64,000 nt of DNA from Sphagnum compactum. Taxonomy: Eukaryota > Bryophyta > Sphagnopsida > Sphagnales. This document shows positions 40,126 to 51,796 of this stretch, in pieces. Made by a program: the position numbers and the translations under genes. The notes under the pieces were generated by a model, which did no database searches, was not told the DNA's origin, and saw only the letters and a list, made by a program, of their open reading frames with translations. Each line of letters opens with the position of its first letter. The stretch's first letter is position 1. The stretch spans positions 26,588,213 to 26,652,212 of the forward strand of contig OZ234493.1 of the NCBI GenBank assembly GCA_965153455.1, given 5' to 3'.

Positions 40126-40779
40126 AATACTTGAGAGGCGTCACGGGAAAAACAAATTTAAATAATTTTCTGCCAGTGCTTTACATTAGGTTATGCCCAA
40201 GGAGTGGGGCTCTCTGGAAGAAATATGTGCCCCTCCTGAAAGCTTATTTCAGGAACACCCTGCTCCTGGGGTATTACCCTACACACATTTATTCCTCTCT
40301 CAGACAATTTCATATCCAAAGAGAAGATGGTGTTTATCATCCACAAATTTACTACCATCATGTCCTAACTAAGTGTAACAAGGGGTGTGTCACACGGTGG
40401 CCTTGCCATTTACATTAAAAAGTATCTTAAGGCAAAAGAAGAATTATGGAAACTCAAATATATCACCATACAAAACTATAATCTTCAAAAAAATCCTCTA
40501 AAAGAAACCAGAATCCTCCAAGATATTATAACTCTATAACTAATATCTCAAGTTTCAAAACAAGCCAAACTATCATCTTTCAAAAACCCTCATATAAAAA
40601 AAAACCTATTACATAGGTAGTGGCCAAAATCCCTTAAACCACTATACTCTATAATGAATCTAAACACAATAATATTGTTGTCTTGGTAGGCAAGGCCAAC
40701 AACAAATGCAAAGCCAATATGACCAGTCTCTTATTTTTCTTACTCCAATTCCAGCTGACTACACAGGTAAGCACTAAGG

Positions 40780-40792
40780 CCCCCCCCCCCCC
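40780..40792 (+). repeat. 13-nt poly-C run followed by GT repeat
   Basis: Thirteen C followed by ATGTGTGTGTGTC. The length may be affected by sequencing error. Confidence 0.8.
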
Positions 40793-41134
40793 ATGTGTGT
40801 GTGTCTAGTCTAGGGTTTACCAGGGGTTAGCAATATGCTTCTGGAAAGAACTCTGGCGGTAGCATTATAGGCTTTACTGTCAATTGCGGGAGTCCCACAC
40901 CCACGTTAAGAGCCTTGGGTCCAGATTCTAGAAGGTCCCAGAGTGTGTTGAACTGGGCCATCTATGGGGCAAGCCCTGGTTCTACTACACAGGGCCAGTT
41001 CCAAGCTCTAGCACAAACCAAGAGCTCCTTCCCCTCCAGGGTCTTGCTTGCCCCGGGGCAGCGGACTTGCTAGGCCCAGAATCGACTCTAGCTGGCTGGC
41101 CCATTCGACGGCTAATGTACATCCTTTTTATCTA

Positions 41135-41297
41135 GTGAAAGAGTGGGAGTTGTCTTTTTGTCTGGTCTCTCTTTTGGTTCTTGTGAAAGAGTGGAGTTGT
41201 CTTTTTTTTTTTTTTTCACTGGTCTCTCTTTGGTTCTTGTGAAAGAGTGGAATTGTCTTTTTTTCTCTGGTCTCTCTTTGGTTCTCGTGAAAGAGTC
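41135..41297 (+). repeat. Tandem repeat of GTGAAAGAGTGG units
   Basis: GTGAAAGAGT starts at 41135, 41183, 41239 and 41287. Units of 48-56 bases continue with TGTC, a T-run of variable length, and CTGGTCTCTCTTTGGTTCT. The T-run accounts for the length differences. Confidence 0.85.
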
Positions 41298-41399
41298 GAC
41301 CCGCTGAGTTTTTGCTGATGTGGTGAGCCGAGTTTATGGTCACCGCCCATCCACGGTTCCCTTTCCCTTTTGTTATAATACATTTGGGTGTTTATGAGC

Positions 41400-43020
41400 G
41401 GCTTCTATGCCATGGGGTCCCTATCAGACCACCCTACACAACCATATAATACTCTAGACTATTTCTCCTCTTCTTCTTCTTCTAAATGGGCATTTGCAAA
41501 GGGCTTTTTTCTTCCCTTTTTGGGTGGCCCGAATTTGGCTTTATGAATCTGCAATTTCGTTTTTTTAAAAATATTGTTGCAACAGTCCCCTGTTTGAGAG
41601 GTGTGTTTTGTTTCTCTTTCTAAATTTGCTTGAGAAAATTTGCACTGAAGCAGGATGTGTGTGCACGTGTGTGTGCAGTGTGTGTTGTGACGCTGTTGCT
41701 GGACAATGTTGAGGACCTCTTGTGGCTGAGAGCAGAAGAGGAGATGATATTGATTATGATGCCAGGGGAATACTTGTATAAATACCAGTGGTTCTTGTGA
41801 TCTCATGGGCTGATTTATATATGAGTGATGGGTTCTGTGTTGAGGCAATCGGCTGGTTTGTGAGGAGACAGCAGCAGTAGCCGGAGAGAGAATCTGCAGT
41901 TGTAGTTGCAGACGAATCTTGATCTTTTTGCTAGAAGGTGGAGAGGAAGTCTTGTAAGCCTATTTGCTGAAAGGGAAAATAATAGAGCAACGTTGCTAGC
42001 TACTAAGATACTAGAAGGAGTTTTGATCAGATGAAGGAAGAAGAGGACGAGCCATGTGGAGGAGGAATCAAAAGAAAGGATGAGCATAATTAGATACATC
42101 ATGATGACGAGTCTTGCGATGAGTACACTAGTTTGTCTGCGTAGTACTGCAATTTCCGACCCACAGTCGAGTTTCTTGCTGGCTGCATCGATCGTTGATA
42201 TCAACTAGTGATCAGCATCCCGGCGCCCGCCCAGCACATTTGGTGTCAGGAGGCAGCACACTTGCACCTGTGTAGAAGACTGTAGCACGGCCGTGTGCTG
42301 CAGCTACTGTGAGGCCGGGTCTTTCGGTTTTGTGACTCGAATTGGTGGTGCGTTGACAATCCGTCTCTGATGCAACCTCCTCCTCCTCCTCCTCCATGTT
42401 TGTTGCAGCCAGGCCGCTCATGCCACTGGCGTGCAATGATTAATGGGACTGTAGAGGATTGATCACTGACGGGGGTTTGTGTTTGTGACGCCTCTAGCCT
42501 TTTGATCGTTGCTTCTGGTACCGATCTTGGACCATTACCTCTGATGGGGTGAGCAGTCAACCATCTCTGAAAACAGCGGGGAAAGGTGTTGGATCTTGTA
42601 CTAGTTCGTGTAAGTGTTGGCATTCTTGCACAGTACCGGTGCATGAAGTTTTCAACCCAGCAGCTTGTGTTTGGTTCTAGTCTAGCGTTCCCGACCAAGA
42701 AGGCCATGACATTGTCGCGGAGGCGGTCCTATTTTGAGAGAAGAGAAGGAGCTCGATCCCTTCGTGGCCGGGTCGGTTTTTGAGGCCTGCTCAGGATGCA
42801 CTTCTTCGAAATGGCGGTAATCGGATTCCCTGGTTGAGCATGTTCGTTTGGAATTTTGATGAAGGCAATTAGCCGTGCGTCCACCTTTTTGTCAGTGACA
42901 TACGAGATTTTAAGCTGCTGCAGCTCTCGTCAATCCACGCTGCTGCAGCCCAGGAGATTCATCTCCGCTACTATCTTCGCTCCTGTAGCGCATATGAGAC
43001 TTTCTCTCTCCTGAGGACAG
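41400..43020. other. CpG-containing upstream region of IPT9
   Basis: The stretch before the IPT9 start becomes progressively richer in CpG and G+C. It holds open frames on the - strand (42707-42246, 42204-41815, 41848-41459), none resembling a known protein, and a short CTC microsatellite at 42378-42395. It may be the promoter and 5' leader of IPT9, possibly with divergent transcription. No TATA box was identified with confidence. Confidence 0.4.
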
Positions 43021-43024
43021 CCCC

Positions 43025-46000
43025 ATGTTTACACTCCATGGTTGTCCCCCCGCCTCGCAGCTCGCAAGCGCCTCAAACAACCCGGCCGTAATTCTCGATC
43101 CGTTTCTTCCGTGCTCTGCAACTCAGAAACCGAGCTTGCATCGGAAATGGTCCCGATGGTCTGTGCGTGCCAAAGTCGCCGTCGACGAGGGGGGAAGAGC
43201 CAGGCTGCAGCTGACGGATTGTCCTCCAGCGGAGAAGACGAACGGAATTGAAATTTCAGGCCGCTGCCCTCCGCGCTTGGAATTTGCAGGGCGGGTTGAT
43301 CACGGCGACTGTTCCATTGTCAAGCCTGCGGTGCGGACGCAAACGTTGGCGCGCGTAATCGTCATCGCTGGACCGACCGCTGTTGGGAAGACGCGAGTGG
43401 CATTGACCCTAGCGAAGCAGGTGGGAGGCGAGATTATCAGTGCTGATTCCGTGCAGGTCAGTAATTGCATGTGTGTTTCTCAATTGGGCCCCCTGTTGCA
43501 GCAGCAGCAAGGTCTGGAGTGGCAGATTATGTCATTTTGTTGACCACATTCTATGACATAATCTTCCAATAATCATCATACACACTTGTAATAATAGTGA
43601 CCAAACCAGAGTGTTTGTTGAACATGAATTTTTGAAAAAGAATTGTCTAAACTGCCACCCCAGACCTTAAATGTTATGGAATGGTCTTGCCCCTGCCCAT
43701 TATTTTGAGTACACAGCCAAGCAAGCCCATCACCAAGCTCCCCTGCCTCCTCACCCAACATAATGGGCAGGGGCTTGACCATTCCATGGTACATTACTGC
43801 ACTGGAATCTTCTGTTCAAATGTGTAGTTTCACTCACAAACCCCTGTTTGCATTTGGCAGGTTTATAAAGGCTTGAATGTTGGAAGTGCCAAAACTCCAG
43901 CATGTGAGCGTGGGGTGAGTAATCAATCACAGCACGTAATGTTCATGTGTTCAGTCGGTTTTTTTCTGATCTACAGAATTCTAGAGTGTTGCAACACATG
44001 GAATTTCTGATTGCGATTTTCTTTAATCTGAACCCTGCTGAAGAACCCTATGCTACTCTACTCTTTTGCTAGTACAGCATTTGGTTTCTGTTGAGGTTCC
44101 ATGAAATGTCTGTACCATCAAGCAAAGGACTGAAGGATCATGTCAACTGATAATGAGCAGAGTAAGAAGCTCTCTCGTGTTGCTCTGCAGGGTGTTCCAC
44201 ATCATATTCTAGACATGGCTCTTCCGACACAAGGTACACTATATACTTCATGGAGCAAACTACTCTCTTCTTCTCCTGTGCTTTTTAGATTGATCCCCTG
44301 GATCATCCACATGCTAACAACTCGTACACAAGTGTCTTCTCACAAAACTAGTACAAAATTTTGCACTGGTTATTTTTGTTTTCTGACATGGTGTTGCTGG
44401 TTACTGCAGAGTACACAGTTGAACAATTCTTCAAAGATGCCAGGGCTGCCACGGAGCTGGTTCTAGCTAGAGGTCGTGTGCCGATTGTTGTTGGAGGCAC
44501 AGGCACATACTTACGTTGGTGTGTGTATGCTCTGCCTACTTCTGAACTAGTTCTGAACTAGAGCCAAAGAAGATTGTCTCCAGATTCTTGCAAGCCATTG
44601 ATACCAGCGCACATGAATGCCCCAACACAAGTACTTTGATCAAATCTCTAATTTAGACTTCACCCATCAGAACAGGGACTGCATTACAACGTTTTGCAGG
44701 TTCCTGGTGAAACTCAACATTTGAACCATTGGCTCTTCTCTATGGTCTTTGGTCCATTTGTAACTTGTATGTCATCAATACCAACAATTGTGGTGGCCAC
44801 AAAGAACTGGGCTTTCTGCTCTGAATGACGTATGTCTCAGGTACATGAATGGGAAAGCAGGGGCTCCAAAAGCTACACCTCATGTCAATGCTGCAGTGGA
44901 AGCTGATATTTGCCATCTGCGGAGTGGAGGAGGAGGCTGGGAGGCAGGGGTGCACATGCTTGCACAAGCTGGTGACCCAGTTACTGCATACAGTCTGCCT
45001 CACAATGAGTGGTATCAGCTGCGCCGCTCCCTTGAGATTGTCAAGGTATTCATAGTGTTAAAAATGCATTCATACACTCTTTGGTCTACATCTGTGGCAA
45101 CCAGTTTTGGACTCAGCAAAATAATTTTGCACTTCCAAATAGGTGGCACATGAACCTGGGTAGTGAACCTTTTGATGCAGGTGTCAGGCCATCCTTGCAC
45201 AGCATTTCCAAAGCCCTGCAATTACAGAGAGGATGGAGTCAATGGAGATACAGAGTGGGATTATGACTTCCAGTGCTATTTCTTGTATCAACACCGTGCA
45301 GACCTGTACCATTGGATAGATTTGCGATGTGAACAAATGGTGGCTGGTACATTCCGCAATTTTTTTTTCTGAGCCCATCTGAATCCTCAATATTACTGTC
45401 AATTTTCAATCTGCTGAATATGGACAGTGGGTCTGCCAAGTTGTACACCCAGGAAGGCCTGCTTGTGGCTGGTATACCAGCTCAAGCCCTCATCATATTC
45501 CATAAAATACCTGTGCAAGGTTGGAGAGAATGCTGTAGCAGTTTGTTGCTAGCCTGTTGCAAATTCTGGCGTAAATACCTCAAAATACTGATGTGTGTGG
45601 ATGCAGAGACTGGGGGCCTGCTTGAGGAGGCATCATGGCTGCTAGATATGGGTGTGATGCCTAACACAAGCTCGGCTTCCCGTGGCATTGGCTATCAAGA
45701 AGTATGGTCTCTCTTTCCCTTCCATTTGAAGCATCCAGTCTCAATTTCTGGCCTTGCCATGTTATCAGGCTAACATCAATGCTTAGGAAATTTTCTACCT
45801 ATGCAGTGAAATGGTTCAGGGAAACATAGTGTTGATGGGCAAACTAATCATAATCTAACATGGAAGGACATAGCTTTGCAACTCAGAATTCTTTTATGGC
45901 TCAGAGAATATAAGATTAAAGTTATGACTTATCTGTTGGACTAGGCAATGGAGTTTTTGCTAGAGTGTCGTGCTGGAGGGGGTATGACAACAGAAAAGAG

Positions 46001-46950
46001 ATTTTTAGCTTTCCTCTCAGCCTTCCAAAAAGTCTCCAGGTGCAATATCCTCTCAATGGAATCTGTGAATTCGTTCTACCAATTCATTCAATTGGGTAAT
46101 GCCCATTGTTAAGGGTTCTAGGGTTTCCAAGATTAAGGGTTTAGGATTTCCATCCAAATCCAACTTCTCAGCTGGGTTTCTTCAGGAGCAAGGAAGGTTC
46201 TGATAAGAAAATTGTGAGTTGGATTTATTACAGCAAGCTACAGCATAAATGCAAAGTCCCATCTTATTTCACATACTAGCTTGACTTCATTCATGCATCT
46301 GAAATCTACCGAAGTGACAGGAATCTGGTGAAAAAGCAGCTTACATGGTTCCGCCGTGACAATCACAGTGAAGTGCGCTTGTTCCATTGGGTTGACGCTT
46401 CCCAACCACTGGTGAATAAATCTTTTTACGCCATTTTTGCCTTTTATACAAGAGACTGAATTTAGGCATCAAACTGATTGCACCTCTCTGCATATTATCA
46501 GTTGTTAGAATATTGTTCGTGTGATGATAATTGCATATGTGGCATGTCCTGCACTTCTTAATGCTTTTGCATTGCTGCAGGAAAACATTGTCAGTGCTTT
46601 GAAGAAAGAGTATTGGAGGCACCCTGACTTCCCTACTGAGTTGGAGGGAAGTGAGCTCCGGAAGAATGCTAGCTATAAGGAAAGAAAAGTTTTGAAGTAT
46701 TACAAGGTTACAAACAGGTTCAGCATCTTGACTTTCTACTCTGTATTTTGCAAAGTGGAAGTTTATGTATGTATGTAATGTGTTGTTGAAAAAGTTGTGG
46801 GTGTCCAAAGCACTATTGAGTCTACTACATAACAGGCAACACTGCTGGGTTTGCAGAATTTTTTCAAATCAACAGGCAATCACCAAAGTCTTAAACTGGG
46901 TAAAGAGAACACAAGGAGTTAACAGGTTTTCCAGCAGCTGTATTTGTTGA
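43025..46950 (+). CDS. IPT9: tRNA dimethylallyltransferase, plant IPT9 / bacterial MiaA type, 11 exons
   Basis: The enzyme family transfers a dimethylallyl group to A37 of tRNAs reading UNN codons; in plants this tRNA is a source of cis-zeatin. Exons, chosen by splice sites, frame and family alignment: 43025-43456, 43861-43914, 44191-44233, 44410-44518, 44841-45045, 45181-45346, 45607-45701, 45945-46039, 46321-46411, 46581-46717, 46857-46950. All junctions are GT-AG, and the joined frame is 1521 nt (506 aa) without a stop. Seen: P-loop AGPTAVGKT (about residues 115-123), DSVQVYKG (141-148), GVPHHILD (163-170), GGTGTYLRW (205-213), LRRSLEIVK (273-281), then DYDF, LRCEQM and IGYQE blocks matching plant IPT9. 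The first ~110 residues are poorly conserved and basic/Ser-rich, which suggests an organelle transit peptide (inference). Exon 11 gives a VLNWVKRTQG tail; it depends on a weak donor at 46718 and is the least certain part. If that intron is retained, the frame ends at 46778 instead. A possible polyadenylation signal AATAAA lies at about 47133. Confidence 0.93.
43676..43787. repeat. Foldback hairpin in IPT9 intron 1
   Basis: Arms 43676-43703 and 43760-43787 (28 bases, two mismatches) are separated by 56 bases. The arm core is GCCCCTGCCCATTAT. It lies wholly inside the first intron. It is likely a small MITE or a locally inverted duplication; a hairpin RNA precursor is possible but unsupported. 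Confidence 0.7.
44540..44561 (+). repeat. 11-bp tandem duplication in IPT9 intron 4
   Basis: TTCTGAACTAG occurs twice in a row just after the donor at 44519. Read through, it creates a stop, which can make exon 4 look truncated; the splice at 44519 removes it. Confidence 0.85.
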
Positions 46951-49900
46951 CATGTCAAGGATAATTCTACAACCAATCCTCTCCACTCACTCCCTTTGCT
47001 ATAGCTGAGAGCAGCTGCACCAATGATCATTTGAGGTCCTTGTACAAATCCTCAAAGGTAATCTTAGTTTGAGCATGCTGAAAAAAAAAAACACACAATT
47101 TTGGCAGTCATTTTTGCTCATCAATTCTTTTAAATAAAGATTGCACTCATTTGTTTTTTACAAGGATTTCTGTGAAATTGTCTGGTGAAGGCCAAATTCA
47201 TTCCATCTTCTTCGACCTCTGTTCACAAAGAGGTACAGTCCCACACACAGCTTTGCTCTAGGTGCTGCAACAGCTGCTGTGTCCTTGATAGCTCTCTCTC
47301 TCTACACCAGACTGTAGGAGAGATACGCTTAAGAGGGTCTTTTTGGGCTTTGTAGAATCACTAAGGACTGTCCTTTGTCTTCTCATCTTTGTTGAAAAGG
47401 GTGAATGAAATATATCATTTGTCGATCACTTCTTCCCTGATTTGACCCCGAATTGACTAAGCCAACAAGGACTTTTATGGGATTTTAAATGGGTGTGGAC
47501 GATGGATATACATATATAGCCAGTTTTGTGAGGATTTTGCTCACAAAGTATTATGATACTGATTTGGGTGAGGTTTTAATGAAATATTCTTCTATATTTT
47601 TGGCTACCTGCTGGAACTTATCATAATAATTTGGTGATTTGAACTTTTTTTTCCCCTCAAAATGTGGCGAATCTGGGCCATTTATTCCATGAAAACCCTT
47701 TTTATGCATCAAAATAATATTTTTCAGGTCGAAATTTGATGAAAATTAGCCAATCTAAAAAACTACAATTCATATTCTAAGGTTGCAAGGTGGCACTTCT
47801 ATGGAGCATGGCCATCCATCATAAGCACACATGGTACTTCAGGTGTCACTCAAATTGAGTCCAGTTTGAGCCAAAAGTTTATGCTCAAACAGGACACCAA
47901 TGCATAGTCTCTTCCCTACAAGTAAGCCAACAAAGAGCACATATGATGTGCTAGCATCCTGTCTGTTAATAGGAGGAGGAGGAGGTTGTAAGGTTGAAAA
48001 TTGTTTACAGAAATATTGAGGTTTATGCGTCCATCACTGAAATCAAACAAACATGCATTTTTAAAATTCTTATTAAAAGCTCCTTGCACTTTGCATGTGT
48101 TTTGCATGGGCAACATGCAAAAAAACATGCAACATTTAAGAACTAGTTCGTTAACTCATCAAACTCTTCAAATTAATTCCAGATACCAATTTAAAAATCT
48201 CATAGGCGATATTTTTTCACACATAGGCTTATCACAAACATGGTTTTCTTTTTTCAAAATTTCTCAAGTAGGTCCACAGACGAGGATCCCCAACATTAAT
48301 TATCATTAAATGGTGAGTGTCCTAGGTAGGCTGTAGCATTTTTACAAAAGTGCTCTTACAAGTGGTAACCTAGGAAGTGCCGAGGTCTACATGTGGCTTA
48401 TTTAATTATTTTTATTTTGAAAAATGGCAGAAAACTTTTTAAATCACAAAATTTTCATTTTTTGAAAAAAAAACTCACCAAGTTACAAAAATTTCCCCCA
48501 CAGAAACACCAATCACAAACCTACGAGGCTATTATAGCATTTAAGTGCCAATTTACTAAAGAGAACTCCTCAAAACAATTCAAAGCTTCCATCCGAACAA
48601 TCTCATAATTAGTCATATAAGTTTTTGTTTTCACCCCTAGGCACAAGCCTATTTCCACAGACCATATAGGTATATACCCTAGTACCTTGGCCAATTCGAC
48701 ACTAATTATATTATTTTTAGAAATGTTGAAAATTTCAAAAATTATTTGTTCCAAATCAAAAGATATTGTGAAAGAAAATAATGAATATGTAAGAATATTC
48801 CATTTGTTGAAATGAATTTTTCAAAATTAATTAATTATTTGACAAACATGTGTTGAAATGGCCAAGGTATTACGGTATGTGTGTATGTATACATGTATAG
48901 GACCAGGTTGAAGATTTGAAATGAACAACAGGAACCCAATAGGTACCCATGCTCTTAGGAAAAGATACTACCTACCAGGCTGAAAATGGTGAGAAACAGT
49001 TTTTAAAATAAGAATTACATGCAGCCAATGAGAATGCTCAATATGCACTTTGGAAGGCCCAATTTTTTTTCTTTTGGGGATGAGGGGTAGGCTTTGAGAT
49101 ACTTTTTGGTGTTCTCACAATGTTCCCAATAATGCCCTCAATGTTTTCCTCATGTTCCCATGTGTTCCTTAATATGTTCCCAATAGTATCACATTCTAAA
49201 GAATGTATTAAAGATTATCTTTTAAATGCCCAAAAGGTAAGGCAAGAACCCTGTGTGTGTTTGGGCAAAACACAAGGCACAATTAAAAAGCCAAGGCAAG
49301 GTCAACACAAAGGAAAAAGAAGCTAGGGTGGTGAAACTTGAGAATGCACCAATTCCCAAGTTTCACCCTAGTAGGTTTTTGTGTATTGATGCATTGCAAT
49401 AGTTGAATAATCGAGTGAATGTATGTTTCAATCTGCATGAAACTTGAAGCAAACATGTTACCAAAGAAGAGTGAGGAGACCCAAAGTGAAAGAAAAGGTT
49501 TGCAAGATAGGTCTCAAAGGTTTTAGGTTTGAAAGTTGAAAAAGAGGGCTTAAAAAAGCTTGAATGTTTAGGCTTAAGTGTTTAAGCTTGACTGTTTATT
49601 TTCACATTTGCTATTGAACCCCTCAATGTTTTGACATCCTTATCAAGTGATAAAATATGGTTTATCTTTGTAGGCAAAAGGTTTATCCCTTGGAACACAT
49701 TGGAGGTTCTAAGAATTGACCGTAGGTCTTACCTTCAATCCATTGCAAACATCAAAATCTCAAGGCAGTTTCCAAAAACATTTGGAATTTGAGCTTCCAC
49801 ACTTAGGGCTGTACTTGCAAATGAGTGATTTAAACCCAACTTTTTACGAATCAGATTTAGATTTTTGTGATTACGCTTATAATGATTTAAAAATCTCTTT

Positions 49901-51300
49901 AAATATATAAGTATTGTAAATAACATGACATTGTAATATTTGATGGGTAACAAGTGTACAGTTTTGTAAATTGTGCCACATTTGCATAATGCCTGAATTG
50001 AGTTTTTTTTCAATTGATTTGTGTTGAAGGGAATTGAATCGCTCTGAGTTGATTTCAATTGGGTGTTTTTTTTAGAATCCCTCTATTGTTGGATTTCAAT
50101 GACCTCCAAATCTTACCCCTTGAGTTTTTCATTACAACCCCCATTTCTTCATTACAAACCCCCTAACCTCTTTTTTAGAATCTTAAATCTTGCCTTTATG
50201 GATCTGATGGCTTATAGACTTTAAACTTTTGATCTTTTATCCTCAAAATTTCCCTCTCTAAATTTAATAACCTATAAGCTTTAGACCTCTTGATTTCTTA
50301 ACCGCAAACCTTGCAAACCGCATTTCTAAATTTCTTAATTACAGATCACCTTATCAATTGGTTTCTTATCCTCAGAGCTTATCTTTCTTAATTTGAGCTA
50401 CAAGCCCTAGACTTGAAGAATTTTACAAGACTAGACAAAAACATGTAAACCACTCATATTAGATATCTCACTCTTGCTACTCTTGTACAAACCATATTAA
50501 TGACCAAGATCAATTTGGAATTATTCTTGAACTAAGTATGAAGGGATCACAAAAAAATTAAGTAAATAAAACAATGAATATTCAAATTTTTACTTTTTTA
50601 ATAGATTCATGAAGACATGCAAACTAGATTTCAAGAGCTTTTTAGTATTTGCATGAATTTAGTGATTTTAAGATTTCAATAGATTTATGGATTATTAGTT
50701 TTTTGTAGATTTTTGGATTCATAGCTTGTCTTTCACATTGGATTCATGGATACATGACTTACTTTTGATTTTTCCAACTCTAGAGCCTAATAATCATATT
50801 TTCTCTTTGGGATTCTTTGACCTACGACCCCCCCAGAACTACCTCAATGATTTTCTCTCTAAATTATTGTTAAAATGGGTACTGAGGGATTTGATACTAA
50901 CTCTAACTCATTCATGATGTAAAACAATGAATGTGAGTTGCTAGTTAATAAGAGACCCACCAAGGCACCTTGGAAAGAGAAATGCATGAGGAACATTGTG
51001 AATTCCTTACACTTGAACTGCATGGTTGCCACTTACCATAACCATTTTATACTCTACAATTGAAACCAAAAAAAATGTGACACAACCTATCTTTAACCAA
51101 GTCTAGAAATTTGTTTATTAGGATTACAAGTTGCAATTTTCGAATTCATCATTATAGGAGAATTTATTTATTTTTTAAATTGCATAAAACTTTGAAAATT
51201 TTAAAAACAAGCACAACAGATGGAAAGGGTGCAAAGAAAGCTATGCCACAAAGTGATCAAGTTTTGACACAACTTAAAACAATAGATGGTCATGCAACCT
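46951..51300. other. Intergenic between IPT9 and HflX
   Basis: The left 300 bases are probably the IPT9 3' UTR. The rest is AT-rich with GTTCCCAA words at 49110-49195 and a hairpin at 49323. No gene was recognised. Confidence 0.5.
49323..49372. repeat. Imperfect hairpin
   Basis: CTAGGGTG(GTG)AAACTTG pairs with CAAGTTTCACCCTAG, with a three-base bulge and a short loop. It stands alone in non-coding DNA. A chance or foldback origin is likely. Confidence 0.6.
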
Positions 51301-51305
51301 GAAAT

Positions 51306-51379
51306 GGCCCTTCCGTGATTTTCGACCTGTTCCCTCGCCCTACTGACCTTGGGCACAGATCTCAAATCACGGAAGGGCC
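51306..51379. repeat. 16-bp perfect inverted repeat upstream of HflX
   Basis: GGCCCTTCCGTGATTT at 51306-51321 pairs with its exact reverse complement at 51364-51379; the loop is 42 bases. It lies about 60 bases before the shared upstream element. It could be a small foldback element or a dyad for protein binding. Confidence 0.7.
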
Positions 51380-51442
51380 TGTACTTAGGCCCTTCTCCTA
51401 TACTAAGAACCCAAATATTTTTTTAAAAACAACAGAGCTAAC

Positions 51443-51546
51443 CACCATGGTTAGCTAGGGAACTGGAACCCAACAGAAAACTGTTTCCTTATCACTTACC
51501 ATCCATCCATCATGGTGCACTGGTGGGCGCTGGTTCATTCTGGCCA
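51443..51546 (+). repeat. Shared upstream element, copy 1 (before HflX)
   Basis: About 104 bases matching 62839-62942 at roughly 89 per cent, without gaps; the first 38 bases are identical. The copy lies about 250 bases upstream of the HflX start codon. The sequence includes CACCATGGTTAGC and GAACTGGAACCC. It may be a promoter or 5'-leader segment or the end of a dispersed mobile element. Confidence 0.8.
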
Positions 51547-51796
51547 GGATTCGGTTCTACGCTAGCCTACTCGTGTCGTCCAACAATCACGAAAGGCTTC
51601 TTCTATTCCGTGGGAAGTTTTCGTAAGCCTACCGTTGCTTAGGTTTGCAGATATGTGAGCCTGCTATTGAGTAACGATCTTCAAACATTTACACCCCTAC
51701 CAGGTCCACAACAATTTTTTTGCAGAGAATGTCTTCAGAGACTAGAGCTCAAGGCTTGCTGCCTGCGTGAAGCTGACTTCAGAACCACCCACACCC

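Noticed and set aside
2258-40792. Homopolymer runs as recombination or insertion ends of a mobile element
   Set aside because: No direct repeats or termini were found beside them.
42212-42436. Small acidic protein gene on the - strand
   Set aside because: The Glu run is only the CTC microsatellite read in reverse, and the frame overlaps a longer unrelated one; no independent support.
44519-44570. Apparent frame-breaking 11-bp duplication in IPT9 that would make it a pseudogene
   Set aside because: It lies in intron 4: using the donor at 44519 and acceptor at 44840 restores the family sequence LRW then YMNGK.
46718-46778. Ending IPT9 at the stop at 46778 by reading through exon 10
   Set aside because: Splicing to 46857 gives a VLNWV-type tail expected at the end of plant IPT9; kept as the less likely alternative.
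51767-51796. Start of HflX at the upstream in-frame GTG
   Set aside because: Non-AUG start is not needed; ATG at 51797 is in frame and gives a suitable transit-like N-terminus.
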